From positions 35,058,136 to 35,122,135 of the forward strand of contig NC_079415.1 in assembly GCF_026213295.1 (NCBI RefSeq): a DNA stretch of 64,000 nt. The letters are read 5' to 3'. This stretch comes from Gadus chalcogrammus. Its lineage: Eukaryota; Chordata; Actinopteri; Gadiformes; Gadidae. The position numbers were made by a program, and so were the translations under genes. Shown here piece after piece: positions 48,279 through 60,041 of the stretch. The notes under the pieces were generated by a model. It had not been told where the DNA came from, searched no databases, and saw only the letters and a list, made by a program, of their open reading frames with translations. How positions within the stretch are numbered: the stretch's first letter is position 1; the number at the start of each line of letters is the position of its first letter.

Positions 48279-48521
48279 TTTCCAAATGTGTATGTAGCCC
48301 TACGGCTTTTTCTGACTCTGCCCGTCAGTAAATGCGAAGGGGAGCGGTCATTCTCTCCCCTGTCCGGGATAAAAAATTAACTGAGGACGAAAATGTCACA
48401 AAAACGCCTCAAGGCACTTTCTCTCATGGCAATTGAGAGCGACCTTATCAATGCACTGGAGTTTGATGATATCGTGGAGGATTTTGTACGGAACAGAGCC
48501 CGGAAAAAAAATACATTTCAT
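48279..48521 (+). pseudogene. hAT transposase C-terminal fragment
   Basis: Plus-strand reading FPNVYVALRLFLTLPVSKCE, then GERSFSPLSGIKN, a TAA, and LRTKMSQKRLKALSLMAIES. This is the hAT dimerisation region (family pattern 'LP.S.CE.ERSFS.L..IK'). The in-frame stop shows it is dead. Confidence 0.8.
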
Positions 48522-49001
48522 AGGTGAAATGTATTACTGTCAATTAATGTAAGGAACTGTTCGTATTGAGTTGCTTTAAGTCGTTTTTATTTGTGGTTGA
48601 AAGCGGTGCATTCGAAATTCGTTCAAGTCGCCAAAAATTGCATCAATTATGTATTTTTTTATCCTGTTTCGGTTAAATAACGATGCATTTATTTGTAATA
48701 ATTATTGTGAGGTTGCCTTTCCTGTGCTACAAATCCTGCAGGTATAGGCCAATGACTTATTATCGCAAATAAGTGTGTGTGTATTCTGGGTGAGTGTGTT
48801 TATGTTGGAAGGGCGGGGGGCCTGCGGAGTCCACGTGCCCAGGGGCCCCGATATGTCATAATCCGTCTATGCTCCTGATGTATTTCGAGCTTACTGAAGC
48901 ATCTGAAACTAACCGCTTAGCAACCGAGTTCCTCAAGTTGTGGAGCTTCATATCCCTGAGCATGAAATGTGCGTCAGTTTTTCTCAATGCAAACGTTGTT
49001 A

Positions 49002-49659
49002 AGGTGCGGCCACACCAGACGCGTATCTCGCGTACTTCGCGTCTAAAATCGCCATTTTTTCCATAGGGAACCATTGGTTTAATAAGCGTATTACGCGTTT
49101 CACGCTTAATACGCGTATAAGCAACATTGTACGCGCGTATGTGGCGCGTATGTGGCGCGTATATTTACGCGCAATACGCGCTATACGCGCGTATATCGCG
49201 TACATTTCAAGAGTTCAAAAAATTGAACTTTTTACGCGAAGTACGCGAGATACGCGTCTGACGATTAGCCGCGTTGCCCAATCAGCGTTGAGCTTGACCC
49301 GACGTCACTGGCAGAGAGTAGTGAGCTTGGACAGAAGCATACGGCCGACATCTTTCTTTATTCTGTGTGGAAATAGTAACATAGTTACGCCATTAAATGC
49401 TTTTATGGAAACATTTCTAGCGAGAAATGTGCATTTTACTTTCATAATGTTCGCTCGGTGAATGTGAAGGATGTTTGGTTTGATAGTTATGACGAAGAGG
49501 GAACGCTCCGTTCACTTGCATGGACATTGGACTCATCTAGGCGAGTGACGTATGCGCGTATGGCGCGTATTGCGCGTATGTGACCATTTTTGACACAAAA
49601 TGGTCAAGCAACATTTTACGCGCGTATCTCGCGTATACGCGTCTGGTGTGGCCGCACCT
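49002..49659. mobile_element. Harbinger-type MITE, 658 bp
   Basis: Inverted ends AGGTGCGGCCACACCAGACG and its inverse, flanked by TTA on both sides. Interior is rich in TACGCG/CGCGTA repeats. No coding sequence. Confidence 0.8.
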
Positions 49660-50553
49660 TTAGGCTATTTATAGAAAATGTCTGTTTTGACATGTTTGAT
49701 TGCATTTTATAACTGCATTGGCCTGGATACGTCGGTAGGTGTGTGTGTGCGTGTGCGCGTGCTTGTCTTCCTGTGTGTCCAGTGGGAAAGGAAATATCGA
49801 CGGTGTGAAAGAGTGTTTTGTATCAAGTTGAGGCCGACACATATTGATTGAAATCTATACATCATGAGATAAAATCATGTAATACATTAAGGAAATTATT
49901 ACATGCATCTCTTCTCAAAAATATTCGACCCTGGAGGTTTAAACGAATCAGTTTCTCTGACGCAATAATCTACGCGCCTAGGGCTTTTTTTTTTTTTTTT
50001 CCTTCTCTTTTCGTGTTTAAATGATGAACAGATGAAGAGCAGCAGTGATCAGGAGGAGTAGGCAAGAAAAGCCATATGTTCAGAAAGACAGTTCATGTTC
50101 TGAAGGAGGTTCATGTTCAAAGAGCCGTTCATGTTAAAAAATGCATTCATGTTGCAGAACTGTTAATAGCAAAGCTTGAGAAGACTGCATATTTGTACTT
50201 TATTGTGGAATACTTGATGCGGCCCAGCCTCACCCAGACTCTACCTCCAGCGGCCCCCAGGTAAATTGAGTTTGAGACCCCTGCTCTAAGCTGATCAGCC
50301 AACATTCATGCATTATGAATTCATTGATGTTTGAGAATGATAAACCAGCTCATGGGGCATCTGTCAAACCCTTCTGGGCTCTTGACTGATTCCATCTTCG
50401 AAATGCAACGCCCAAGTTTAACTTGTGTTTTAGCAGGGCGCTGGTCATGATGCTTTTCCAAAGAGGACCAAGCTTTTTAGCGCAGGTAGAATCAAGTACA
50501 TTCTCAGTTTATCAAGGTTGTTTTCTTGCATAGATGCAATGTGTATTACTAAC

Positions 50554-50620
50554 CTGTGGCGGGCAGGCCTCCACCAATATCCTCTTCAAGCTTGATTGAA
50601 ATGGTGTCTGGGGTCTGCTG
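50554..50620 (-). CDS. Unit 4 IKVEEDIGGG exon, module 1
   Basis: Open acidic exon ending GGLPAT, phase 0 to 1, donor G|GTTAGT. Confidence 0.6.
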
Positions 50621-50897
50621 CTTTCCACATAAAGAAGGAAACACACACAAGACAGATTCTTTCATTTTCACAGAATAGTTGTCAATCCCCACTACCGACA
50701 GATTAGGCGTTTTCACACTGCCAAGCTGGTTCGGTCGTGGCTTGGCACGCCCTGCAATTTCAATGTCTTGCCCGCATATTATTTTTTTGGATTCAAGACC
50801 CTCGCATGCAAGAATGAGTTCACATCTGAGTGTAGGCTAAAACGCAATTAACTATTTACAAGTGCAAAAATTGAAACATATTCTTTATTCTGCGAAC

Positions 50898-51011
50898 CAC
50901 CAATTCCTCGCAGCGACTGGACCAGTGGGAGGAGCCAGGGGCATCCACACCCAGAATCTCTGAGGTGGCCGCCACGCTGAGTGCTACGGTCTCCAAAGGC
51001 ATCGCAGTCTT
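50898..51011 (-). pseudogene. Unit 4 short DCDAFGD exon, module 1, frameshifted
   Basis: 114 nt; one extra G/C in the 'RGATSE' codons shifts the frame. The donor position reads GTTCGC. Acceptor CTGCAG is intact. Confidence 0.6.
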
Positions 51012-51633
51012 CTGCAGAGGGAGAAAAAAAGGAAAAAGTAATTGTTTTGATACATTATTTGCATATAGGGAGGCATTGTGTATTTGTACACGTGAAAGAA
51101 ACTCTTTAAATGTACGCAACATTGACACAGAGGGTTTAAAATGTGTACTGCAGACACAGATTCACAGTTTTGGAGAGGGACGTCTCCTCCAGCACCCTCC
51201 TCCCTAGACTCAAAGCTCAAGTGGTTGGCCAGGTTAAGGACACTCAACGAACACCAGCGCAAAGTGATCTGATCACAACATGACAAGCGAGGCAAGCGCA
51301 ATAATTCTATTTGGACACTAAAAGGCAACAACGTGTCCTTCCCTCTAACCTGATCAGCTAACATTCATACATTATGAATCCATTGATGTTTGAGAATGAT
51401 AAACCAACTCATGTGGCATCGGGCTTGAAACCCATCTGGGCTCTTGACTGATTCCATCTATGAAATGCAACTCCCAAGTTTGACTCATGTTTTAGCAGGG
51501 CGCTGGTCATGATGCTTTTCCAAAGAGGATCAGGCTTTTTAGCGCAGATAGAATCTAGCATCAGCCTAGAATCTATGCTGCCAAGAATCTACTATATCAA
51601 AGAACAAAAATACTCAATGAGGAAAGTACACAC

Positions 51634-51767
51634 CTTCACTTTTAAAATGGGGCTGCAAAGTCTTTAAGGATAGCTGTGTGCCTACAAATACGCGTTTCCA
51701 GGTGCTCTGTCTGGCAGGCAACATCCCTTGAGAGAAGCTGCTGAATGCAAGCACTTGATGGGCTGGC
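51634..51767 (-). pseudogene. Unit 4 exon 2, frameshifted
   Basis: 134 nt with the same one-base excess as in unit 2. It reads ASPSSACIQQLLSRDVACQT, then 'EHLETRICRHTAILKD' to a stop. Confidence 0.6.
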
Positions 51768-52609
51768 CTGCTTAGAGAACAAAGTAAAATCAGTACTCAG
51801 TTTTTTATATTGTATATAGTCCAGCAGCAAGTTGTAAGAAGATATAAGATAAGCATGTTTAGTGAATTACATTAGCCTAATACTTAAAATTAGTTACATG
51901 AAATGATATTACATCATTGATTTTTTTTCATATTTTATAGTTCATCTCAACAACCCAATACCATGACATCAAGCTCTAGATAAATCTGCTAATAACCCTT
52001 TGATTTAAAACAGATGTGAAGGGGAAAACATGCTTATAATAGTGCGTTCCAGGTACACATTTTTTGCCCGTAAATAACCAGCTATAACTGGGAGTACAAG
52101 AGGGTAGAAGGGTGCGAAAACACGGGTTCTTAGGAACGCACCATATGTATTTAGGATGAGTTTAACAGGTCAATCTCCTCATCAGTAAAACGCTAGAACT
52201 ACTGCGGTCCAGTGGCCGGTAGAATACAGTTGTATTCGTTTGTTGTATGGTGAGCAGACATTGTTAAACATTGCATTCCCTTGGTATCCAAGCAGTAGAG
52301 ATCAGTGCCTGTACCCCCTTTGTTGAATTGTGCCCATTCTCGTATGATGCCCCTTGCTTGCTGAGGTGCACACTCGAGTTACAGTTCGTGTATTTAGAGT
52401 TATGAATGGACGGCAATGTATTAGTCCGCTGTCCTTTCTTTAATAGGTCCATGGTATTTACACACATAACTGATGCTATCTACCTTAATATTAGCGACAG
52501 TAGCTTGGCTGTTAGCTGTAGCGCTAATGCTATAGCAACATTATAATGCTAACAAGGTAACCATATACAGTACAGCAACACAATGATATGGCGTTAGTTA
52601 ACTTACTTT

Positions 52610-52670
52610 TTCGAGGTTTTGTACATCCAAACACTGAGCAACTGCGATGATTCGCTCGTTTGCAAGCCAC
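52610..52670 (-). pseudogene. Unit 4 THAP exon remnant
   Basis: VACKRANHRSCSVFGCTKPR with GTG for ATG. About 200 nt, including the CxxH zinc pair, are missing before the GTAAGT donor, which remains. Confidence 0.7.
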
Positions 52671-52699
52671 GGTGTCTCTCAAGCAAAGAACTGTGTGTA

Positions 52700-53492
<793 letters not shown>

Positions 53493-53631
53493 ATTTGAAA
53501 TACGACGCTGAAGTTGGCATCCGATTCGCAGCATCCGATTCGGCTTGAAAACCACTTAGAATCTTCAAATCGGTCCTGATTGAAAACCACTACACCTATA
53601 CTCTTCAAATCTGGACTACATTATCACAGTG

Positions 53632-53797
53632 AGGCTATACATTATGTAAAACATAGTTTCCGATTTTTGAAACCTTTACCCTATTTGTGAAAATGCAATG
53701 CGGTCTGGACCCCTAAATAAGCCTGTATTGCATTTTCACAAATAGGGTAAAGGTTTCACAAATCTGAAAATATGTTTTACATAATGTTTAGCCTCAC
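53632..53797. repeat. Inverted repeat (65 bp arms) inside the left end
   Basis: 'TACATTATGTAAAACATA' to 'AAATGCAAT' (53635-53698) is followed by its inverse at 53730-53790, forming a hairpin around 'GCGGTCTGGACCCC'. Confidence 0.75.
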
Positions 53798-53799
53798 TT

Positions 53800-54786
53800 C
53801 AGTGGCGGACTCAGGGGGGGGGCAGGGGGGGCAACCGCCCCCCCACGTGGCTCAATGGTTGAAAAATCGCGCTAAAGTGCCCTTCAAGAGTGTCAAAAAC
53901 GAGAGGAAATTCCTTATTGGCTGCCCTTTTCACATGCAAAACATGATTAGGTGCCCTCTAGGGTGCTCCTTCATACAATAAATGATGATGATGTGCCCTC
54001 TAGAACAAGAAAATTCAATGACGTGCCTTAATGAGTGCCCTTATAGTCCCCTTCTGCCCGTCTGGTGCCCTTTTAGTGCCCCCTTTAGTACCCTGATAGT
54101 GTCCTTCTGCCCGTCTGGTGCCCTTCTAGTGCCCTGATAGTCCCCTTCTGCCCGTCTGGTCCTTCTAGAGCCCTGATAGTGCCCTTCTGCCCGTCTGGTC
54201 CTTCTAGTGCCCTTCCAGTGCCCTTCCAGTGCCCTTCTAGTGCCCTGATAGTGCCCTTCTGCTTGTCTGGTCCTTATAGTGCCCTTCTAGTGCTCTTCTG
54301 CCCATCTGGTGCCCTTCTAGTGCCCTTCTGTCTGTCTGGTGCCCCCATGGTTTAAAAAGTGTGCTAAAGTGCCCTCTATGGTGGTGAAAATGAGAGAAAG
54401 TGCCTTATTGGGTGCCATTTACACGTGAGCAAAAATTAATGAGGCGTTTATTAAGTCGCTAGAATAAGGGGAAACAGTGTTTTTGAAGCAACATTTTTTC
54501 TGGGGGAGGAACCCCAGACCCCCCGTTTCAATTATGAGCCCAACTATTCTTTTAAGTGCTACATGGAGATGTAACAAGTGCCCCGAATGGGACCTTCAAG
54601 GCAGCGCTTGCTAAGGTTAGGGGATAGGACCTTCCAGGTAGCGCAGCCTTTAAGGCGCCGTTGGGGGAACAAAACACCATCAAGTTAGAAAAGCCACTGT
54701 GTCCGCTGGTGGGGCCCCATGTTGTCCAGAATGTGCCCTTTTTATTTTTTCGCCCCTGCCCTTCAAACAGTCTGAGTCCGCCACTG
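53800..54786. mobile_element. Nested hAT, non-autonomous
   Basis: Ends CAGTGGCGGACTCAG and inverse CTGAGTCCGCCACTG, with 8 bp flanks CCTCACTT and CCTCACTG (one mismatch). Interior is a minisatellite; no coding frame. Confidence 0.8.
53985..54345. repeat. Minisatellite of GTGCCCTTCTAGTGCCCT units
   Basis: Short irregular repeats of 'GTGCCCTTCTAG' and 'TGATAGTGCCCTTCTGCCC' inside the nested hAT. Confidence 0.8.
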
Positions 54787-55175
54787 CCTCACTGTGATAA
54801 TTTAGTCCAGATTTGATGAGTCTAGCTGTAGTGGTTTTCAATCAGGACCCGTTCTAATGCGGTCTGGACCCCTAAAAAGCATTAACATGTGCCTTTATTG
54901 CATTTTCACAAATAGGGTAAAGGTTTCACAAATCTGAAAATATGTTTTACATAATGTATAGCCTCACTGTGATGATTTAGTCCAGATTTGAAGAGTCTAG
55001 CTGTAGTGGTTTTCAATCAGGACCCGTTCTAATGCGGTCTGGACCCCTAAAAAGCATTAAAATGTGCCTTTATTGCATTTTCACAAATAGGGTAAAGGTT
55101 TCACAAATCTGTAACTATGTTTTATATAATGTATAGCCTCACTGTGAAAATTTAGTCCAGATTTGAAGAGTCTAG
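54787..55175. repeat. 175 bp tandem repeat
   Basis: 'GCCTCACTGTGA' recurs at 54786, 54961 and 55136, giving a 175 bp period with high identity. The units derive from the inner end of the MULE-like terminal repeat. Confidence 0.85.
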
Positions 55176-57036
55176 GGGCCCTATCTTGCATCCGGTGCAA
55201 GTGACTTAGTCACTGGCGCATGTGTCGTTGCTAGTTTACAACTGGCGCAGAGCGTTCTTTTCCCACCAGCGCCACTCGCCGGTAAATTAGGGATTGATCA
55301 TGCGCCCCAAGGGGCGGTTCGGCGGAAGGAGGAGGCGTGTTCTGGCTCAAACGGTATTTTGCCGTCTCTGAATACCATTGCGCTACTGACCAGGAAATAC
55401 CTGGTTTAAAGTCAGTGGCGCGTTGTTCAGATGCTATTTTAAGGGCGCATGCATACATGCGCATGCGATGCATACGGATTGCTTGTGCACCTCGCGCATA
55501 CACTTTGCTTCTCTCATCTACCTAGCCGCACATTCTTGGTAAATTATTTGGGAAAGAACAGCTGATGCAGCGGTAATAAGTTGTACTTTTAAATCAATGC
55601 ATCTGCAAACACCGTACAGCAAACACATATTTTCTTGACACAGACATCGTGTAGGCCTACATGCCCATAACTTTTAGGATTGATGAGTAGGCCTATTTGA
55701 TCGTGAAAAACATTGTTTTACCGCGAGTGAGTGTTAAAAAGAATGAATGAATGCAGGCGCGCGTGTGTGCTCTGTTTAAACACACGCAAACTAAACACTC
55801 ATCATCATCTCATCTTCGTCCGCTTATCCGGGTTCGGGTCGCGGGGGGAGCAGCTCAAGCAGGGGGCCCCAGACTTCCCTTTCCCGGGCCACATTGACCA
55901 GCTCTGACGGGGGGATCCCGAGGCGTTCCCAGGCCAGTGTTGAGATATAATCTCTCTCTCCACCTAGTCCTGGGTCTTCCCCGAGGTCTCCTCCCCACTG
56001 GACGTGCCTGAAACACCTCCCAAGGAAGGCGCCCAGTGGGCATCGTTATCAGATGCCCGAACCACCTCAGCTGACTCCTTTCTAAGTAAAGGAGCAGCGG
56101 CTTTAATCCGAGTTCCTCACGGATGGCTGAGCTTCTCACCCTATCCCTAAGGGCCACCCTTCTGAGAAAACTCATCTCGGCCGCTTGTACCCGCGATTTC
56201 GTCCTTTCGGTCATCACCCAACCCTCATGACCATATGTGAGGATAGGAACGAAGATCGACCGGTAGATCGAGAGCTTTGCCTTGCGGCTCAGCTCTCTTT
56301 TCGTAACAACGGTGCGGTAAAGCGAACGCAATACCGCCCCCGCTGCTCCGATTCTCCGGCCAATCTCACGCTCCATAGTTCCCTCACTCGCGAACAAGAC
56401 CCCGAGGTACTTGAACTCCTTCACTTGGGCAAATTAAACACGTAACGCATAATACAATCAATGGCAATGTCTATTACCGCGGGGACACATGCATATTAGG
56501 ATAGCATACAATAGGCCTACTCATAAGAAACAATGTTTATAATGTATTGCGTACATCATTAAATAGAACCACAGTTACCGCATATCATATGTTATAGCCT
56601 ATCATACGTGTTCTTTGCCGAAATTTATTTGAGGACTCAGTATTTCTGAAGTTGTGGAAGAAAACCCCTTATTCCATGTGTGAATTAGGCCATATTATTT
56701 GGCAATAAACTAAGCCATTTGCAGTTTGAAATTCATGTGCATCTGTCTCATCGGAGACTGCAGACGCGCTGTCAAAATATCAACTCGTCCGATTCAAATG
56801 CGCTCATGGCTCTTAAAGGGGATGGGAGCTGGCACTCTCATTGGTTTGTTGCACGTTACGCCCAAACCACACCTACGGGTAATTAGGCTGCTTCAGACCA
56901 ACCCTTTTGACACTTGCGCCGCGGCGCAAGCGTCATTTATCCGCCTGTAAAATAGCGATAGCGCCGTAGAACCGCCCACAAAGCTACTTGCGCTTTGCGC
57001 TTCCCACTTGCGTTTCAGACCGTTAAAATAGTGCCC
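55176..57036. mobile_element. Harbinger-like element carrying a LINE fragment
   Basis: Left GGGCCCTATCTTGCATCC; right inverse GGGCACTATTTTAACGGTC; flanked by TAG. Subterminal regions hold 'GCGCAAGTGG'-like motifs in both arms. Interior holds a reverse-strand LINE 3' end. Class assignment is tentative. Confidence 0.6.
55800..56430 (-). mobile_element. Rex/RTE-like LINE, 3' fragment
   Basis: Minus-strand frame (56424-55855) reads KEFKYLGVLFASEGTMEREI, then 'YRSIFVPILTYGHEGWV', 'AEMSFLRRVALRDRVR', 'GRRPRGRPRTRWRERL'. It is the well-known C-terminal part of a LINE reverse transcriptase abundant in teleosts. The 3' end reads ATCCGGATAAGCGG-like sequence then GATGAGATGATGATGAG. It is 5'-truncated with a frame break near the end. 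Confidence 0.75.
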
Positions 57037-57639
57037 TAGGTGTAGTGGTTTTCAATCAGGACCGATTTAAAGTGGACCAGCTGCCGAATCGGATGCTGCG
57101 AATCGGATGCCAACTTCCGCGTCGTATTTGAAATAGACCTTGAGACTTGGGTAAAACCCTATAGGACATTGATCATGATATGCCTCAATATCAGAATTAC
57201 AACCTTGAGTCAAATAGCACTGGCTAGTGGAATGAAAGTGAAAGCATAGTAAGCTTGTCCAGGCCCTACAAGTCAGGATGTAGGCTATGAATCAGAATAC
57301 ATTTTTGGCTAGTTGGCATCCCAGAAACCAGTTCTATATTTTCTTGGGGAGGACCCCCGTCCATTACTGCACCCCACCCACGAATTGGATTACCAGCCGC
57401 CGCTGCAAACAGGGAGCGAAGGGGGACCAATGCTAGGAATCTTCTGACTTTGTCCCGTTAGAATAATGCTGCATTCTAGAGGGACGACCGAACTAAACTG
57501 AGCATTACTGAGATCTAGACATTTAACCAGGGACCTTTTAAAATGGATCATCTTCAATCATCTTTGTCCTAGTAATAAGTTATTCAACACAGACATCAAT
57601 TATTAATAAAAACAGAAAGCGAATCAAAATTTGAAAGTG

Positions 57640-57645
57640 TTTAAT
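57640..57645 (-). terminator. Candidate poly(A) signal ATTAAA, unit 5
   Basis: Lies 1159 nt after the unit 5 stop. Subtracting the 1091 bp hAT and its 8 bp duplication gives 60 nt, the same as in unit 2. The hAT therefore sits in the 3' UTR. Confidence 0.55.
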
Positions 57646-57682
57646 CGTAATGAAAAGAAAAACAAAAAGCACTAATTTCAAC

Positions 57683-58773
57683 TAGGGCTGCAACTAACGA
57701 CTATTTGAATAACCGATTAATCTGTCGATTATCTTTTCGATTAATCGATGAATCGGATAAAAAAAAAAAACATTTTTAATTGCTGCATCTTTATTCAAAA
57801 ACCGAACATCACTTCAAATTCACAGTGCAGACTGAAGTGTAAAAACACAAGGTTATTGCTCCAACGTCCCAGAACTATTAAAAGTAATATTAAATTATAA
57901 AACAATTAAAAAAACATAACTGGGATAACACAAATAAAACATACAATGTATGATATACTTTTATATGTATATAAGGGATGTCCATGGTTAACCGGTCAAA
58001 CCTATTGATACCAATTTCGAGACTCCTTGAAATAGAACTTGTAATATTGCTTTAATTGCTCATAAGATGATGATAGTTCAAGATAGGACATTAAACAGGT
58101 CATAATTCTATCCATTTTATATTACTGGGAAAACAAGTTTTCACCAAAATCTTTTTTTTTTTTTCTGTTGCATTTGAACGCATCAATCATATTACTGGGC
58201 CGACCTGAACACATCACATTTTACACTGTTTGTGACCATTGGTCATTTTTTTTTTTTTTAAGCTAACTAGCTCTATATCCTGCCGATTTAAAAATGGATT
58301 TAAAAACTGCATTACTATTTTTAACTGACGGGACTTTCTACACCGTCCGGTTGTGTGATTACTAACGCTGCTTTGAATGACTGTTGATGCACTCGGTGCC
58401 GACTCCGAGCCCGTCTGCACAACATCTGCAGCAGCAGCAGCTGACAGTTTTCGGTAGGACTAGACGGATACTGAGTTGAAGGAGTTTTTTTAACCCAAAG
58501 ACAGTGTAGGTACAACACTTCTATGTAGGCCTACAGTCAAGTGTTAAGATATGACCAAAATACAAGCTGTGGTCGCTCACACTAAAGCTCGCTGTGGGCG
58601 TGCATGAACCGTGAACCAACCTGTCGGCGGCTGGCCGACAGGTTGGTTCACGGTGCCGCGCCTACGAGTAACTTATTAATCGCGCGACTCATCGAATCGA
58701 CGACCAAATTCGTTGCCAATGCATTTAGTAATCGATTTTTTATCGATTTTATCGATTCGTTGTTGCAGCCCTA
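57683..58773. mobile_element. hAT element in the 3' UTR of unit 5
   Basis: Ends TAGGGCTGCAACTAACGA and inverse TCGTTGTTGCAGCCCTA-like, flanked by ATTTCAAC (57675-57682 and 58774-58781). The empty site is preserved at 9520 in unit 2. It is rich in ATCGATT subterminal repeats and has no transposase. Confidence 0.88.
58608..58654. repeat. Perfect 20 bp hairpin
   Basis: ACCGTGAACCAACCTGTCGG, loop CGGCTGG, then its exact inverse. It lies within the hAT at 57683-58773. Confidence 0.85.
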
Positions 58774-58803
58774 ATTTCAACCAATACAGGACAGAGGTCT
58801 CAA

Positions 58804-60041
58804 TCAAAGCATCCCGTTACCCCGTGCCGAAGTGTGCTTGAGCATGTGCACACGCAAATTGCTTGGGTCGCTGTAGCTGGCGTTGCACTGCAGACACACG
58901 CAGGGCTTCTCCCCGGTGTGAGTCCTCATGTGGATTTTCAGGTCGCCGCCACGACTGAAGCCCTTCATGCATTGGTCACACTTGTATGGCTTCTCGCCGG
59001 AGTGAGTCATCATATGGATCTTCAGGTTGCAAACACGACTGAAGCGCAACGTGCATTGGTCACACCTGTAGGGCTTCTCGCCGGAGTGAGTTCTCATGTG
59101 GCGCTTCAGGGCGGAGCTTTGAATGAAACACTTCGTGCATTGGTCACACCTGTAGGGCTTCTCGCCGGTGTGAGTCAACATGTGGAACTTCAGGCCGGAA
59201 GCATGACTGAAGCACTTCGGGCATTGGTCACACCTGTAGGGCTTCTCCCCCGAGTGAGTCGAAATGTGGAACTTCAGGCTGCGGCCAAGACTGAAGCACT
59301 TCATGCATTGGTCACACTTGTAGGGCTTCTCGCCGGAGTGAGTTCTCATGTGTCTATTCAGGTAGTCTTTCTGACAGAAAGACTTCATGCATTGGTCACA
59401 CTTGTAGGGCTTCTCCCCGGAGTGAGTCCTCATGTGGATCTTCAAGTGGCCTTTCTGACTGAAGCGCTTTGTGCATTGGTCACACTTGTAGGGCATCTCG
59501 CCGGAGTGAGTCCTCATGTGGATCTTCAGGGCATAGCTATAACTGAAGCGCTTTGTGCATTGGTCACACCTGTAGGGCTTCTCGCCGGTATGAGTCGACA
59601 TGTGGATCTTTAGGGCATCTCTCCGACTGAAGCGCTTACTGCATTGGTCACACTGGTAGGGCTTCTCCCCAGAGTGAGTCATCATGTGGACGATCATATT
59701 GGCATTGTTGGGAATAACCTTTCCACACAAGACACCGGGCCGGCCCTTGCGCCCGCCCTGATGCCCAGTCAGCTCCTCAAGGCGGACGAGCCGCACACTG
59801 CAGTTCAGGCTCTTGGCCACGCTGTGGTCAGCAGACATCGAGCTCAAGGCCTCCAGGTCTGACGCGGCAAAGAGGGTGTCATGGCCGTCCACCGCCAGTG
59901 GGCCCTCCCCTTGTCCGTAGACGCTCAGGATGCGCAGCTCCCTGCTGTGACTTGACCTGTGGGAGGAGCCAGGGGCGTCCATATGCAGACTCTCCGAGGT
60001 GGCGCCGCGCTGCGTGCTGCAGTCTGTGATGTCATTGTCTT
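58804..60041 (-). CDS. Unit 5 exon 7: ten C2H2 fingers
   Basis: The head reads EDNDITDCSTQRGATSES then SSHRSSHSRELRILSVYGQG and 'RLEELTGHQGGRKGRPG'. Ten fingers follow with complete ligands. Most knuckles are YKCDQC or YRCDQC; the last is CVCLQCNASYSDP with tail ARGNGML and a TGA at 58804. Helix positions differ between fingers (for example SRRDALK, SYSYALK, CQKDYLN, SLGRSLK, SHASGLK), so the array should read a specific site of up to 30 bp. It is the best-preserved finger exon in the window, and the only one keeping the normal final finger in frame. Confidence 0.85.

Larger units (their letters stand above)
47587..48871 (+). mobile_element. hAT nested within the hAT
   Basis: Ends CATGGGTGGATTACTGCACG and inverse CATAGACGGATTATGACA, with matching subterminal GCCCAGGGGCCC. 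Perfect 8 bp duplication CTCCTGAT (47579-47586 and 48872-48879). It contains a GGGCCC minisatellite and the 3' end of a transposase. Confidence 0.85.
47324..50283. mobile_element. hAT transposon carrying two further insertions
   Basis: Right end inverse CAGGGGTCTCAAACTCAATT; left end AATTGCTTTCAAACTCGCGG, a diverged match. Perfect 8 bp duplication CTCTAAGC (47316-47323 and 50284-50291). It splits the intronic block that is whole in other modules. Removing the two nested elements leaves about 1 kb with no clear coding frame. Confidence 0.85.
53503..57125. mobile_element. MULE-like or foldback element with about 270 bp inverted ends
   Basis: Left CGACGCTGAAGTTGGCATCC and the right inverse CGACGCGGAAGTTGGCATCC. 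Similarity continues inward through 'GGTCCTGATTGAAAACCACT' and 'CACAGTGAGGCTATACATTA'. The flanks share ATTTGAAATA; the uninterrupted site is at 42548 ('GCATTTGAAATAGACC'). A 7-10 bp duplication and long inverted ends fit Mutator-like elements. No transposase. A 175 bp tandem repeat and three nested insertions lie inside. Confidence 0.7.
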
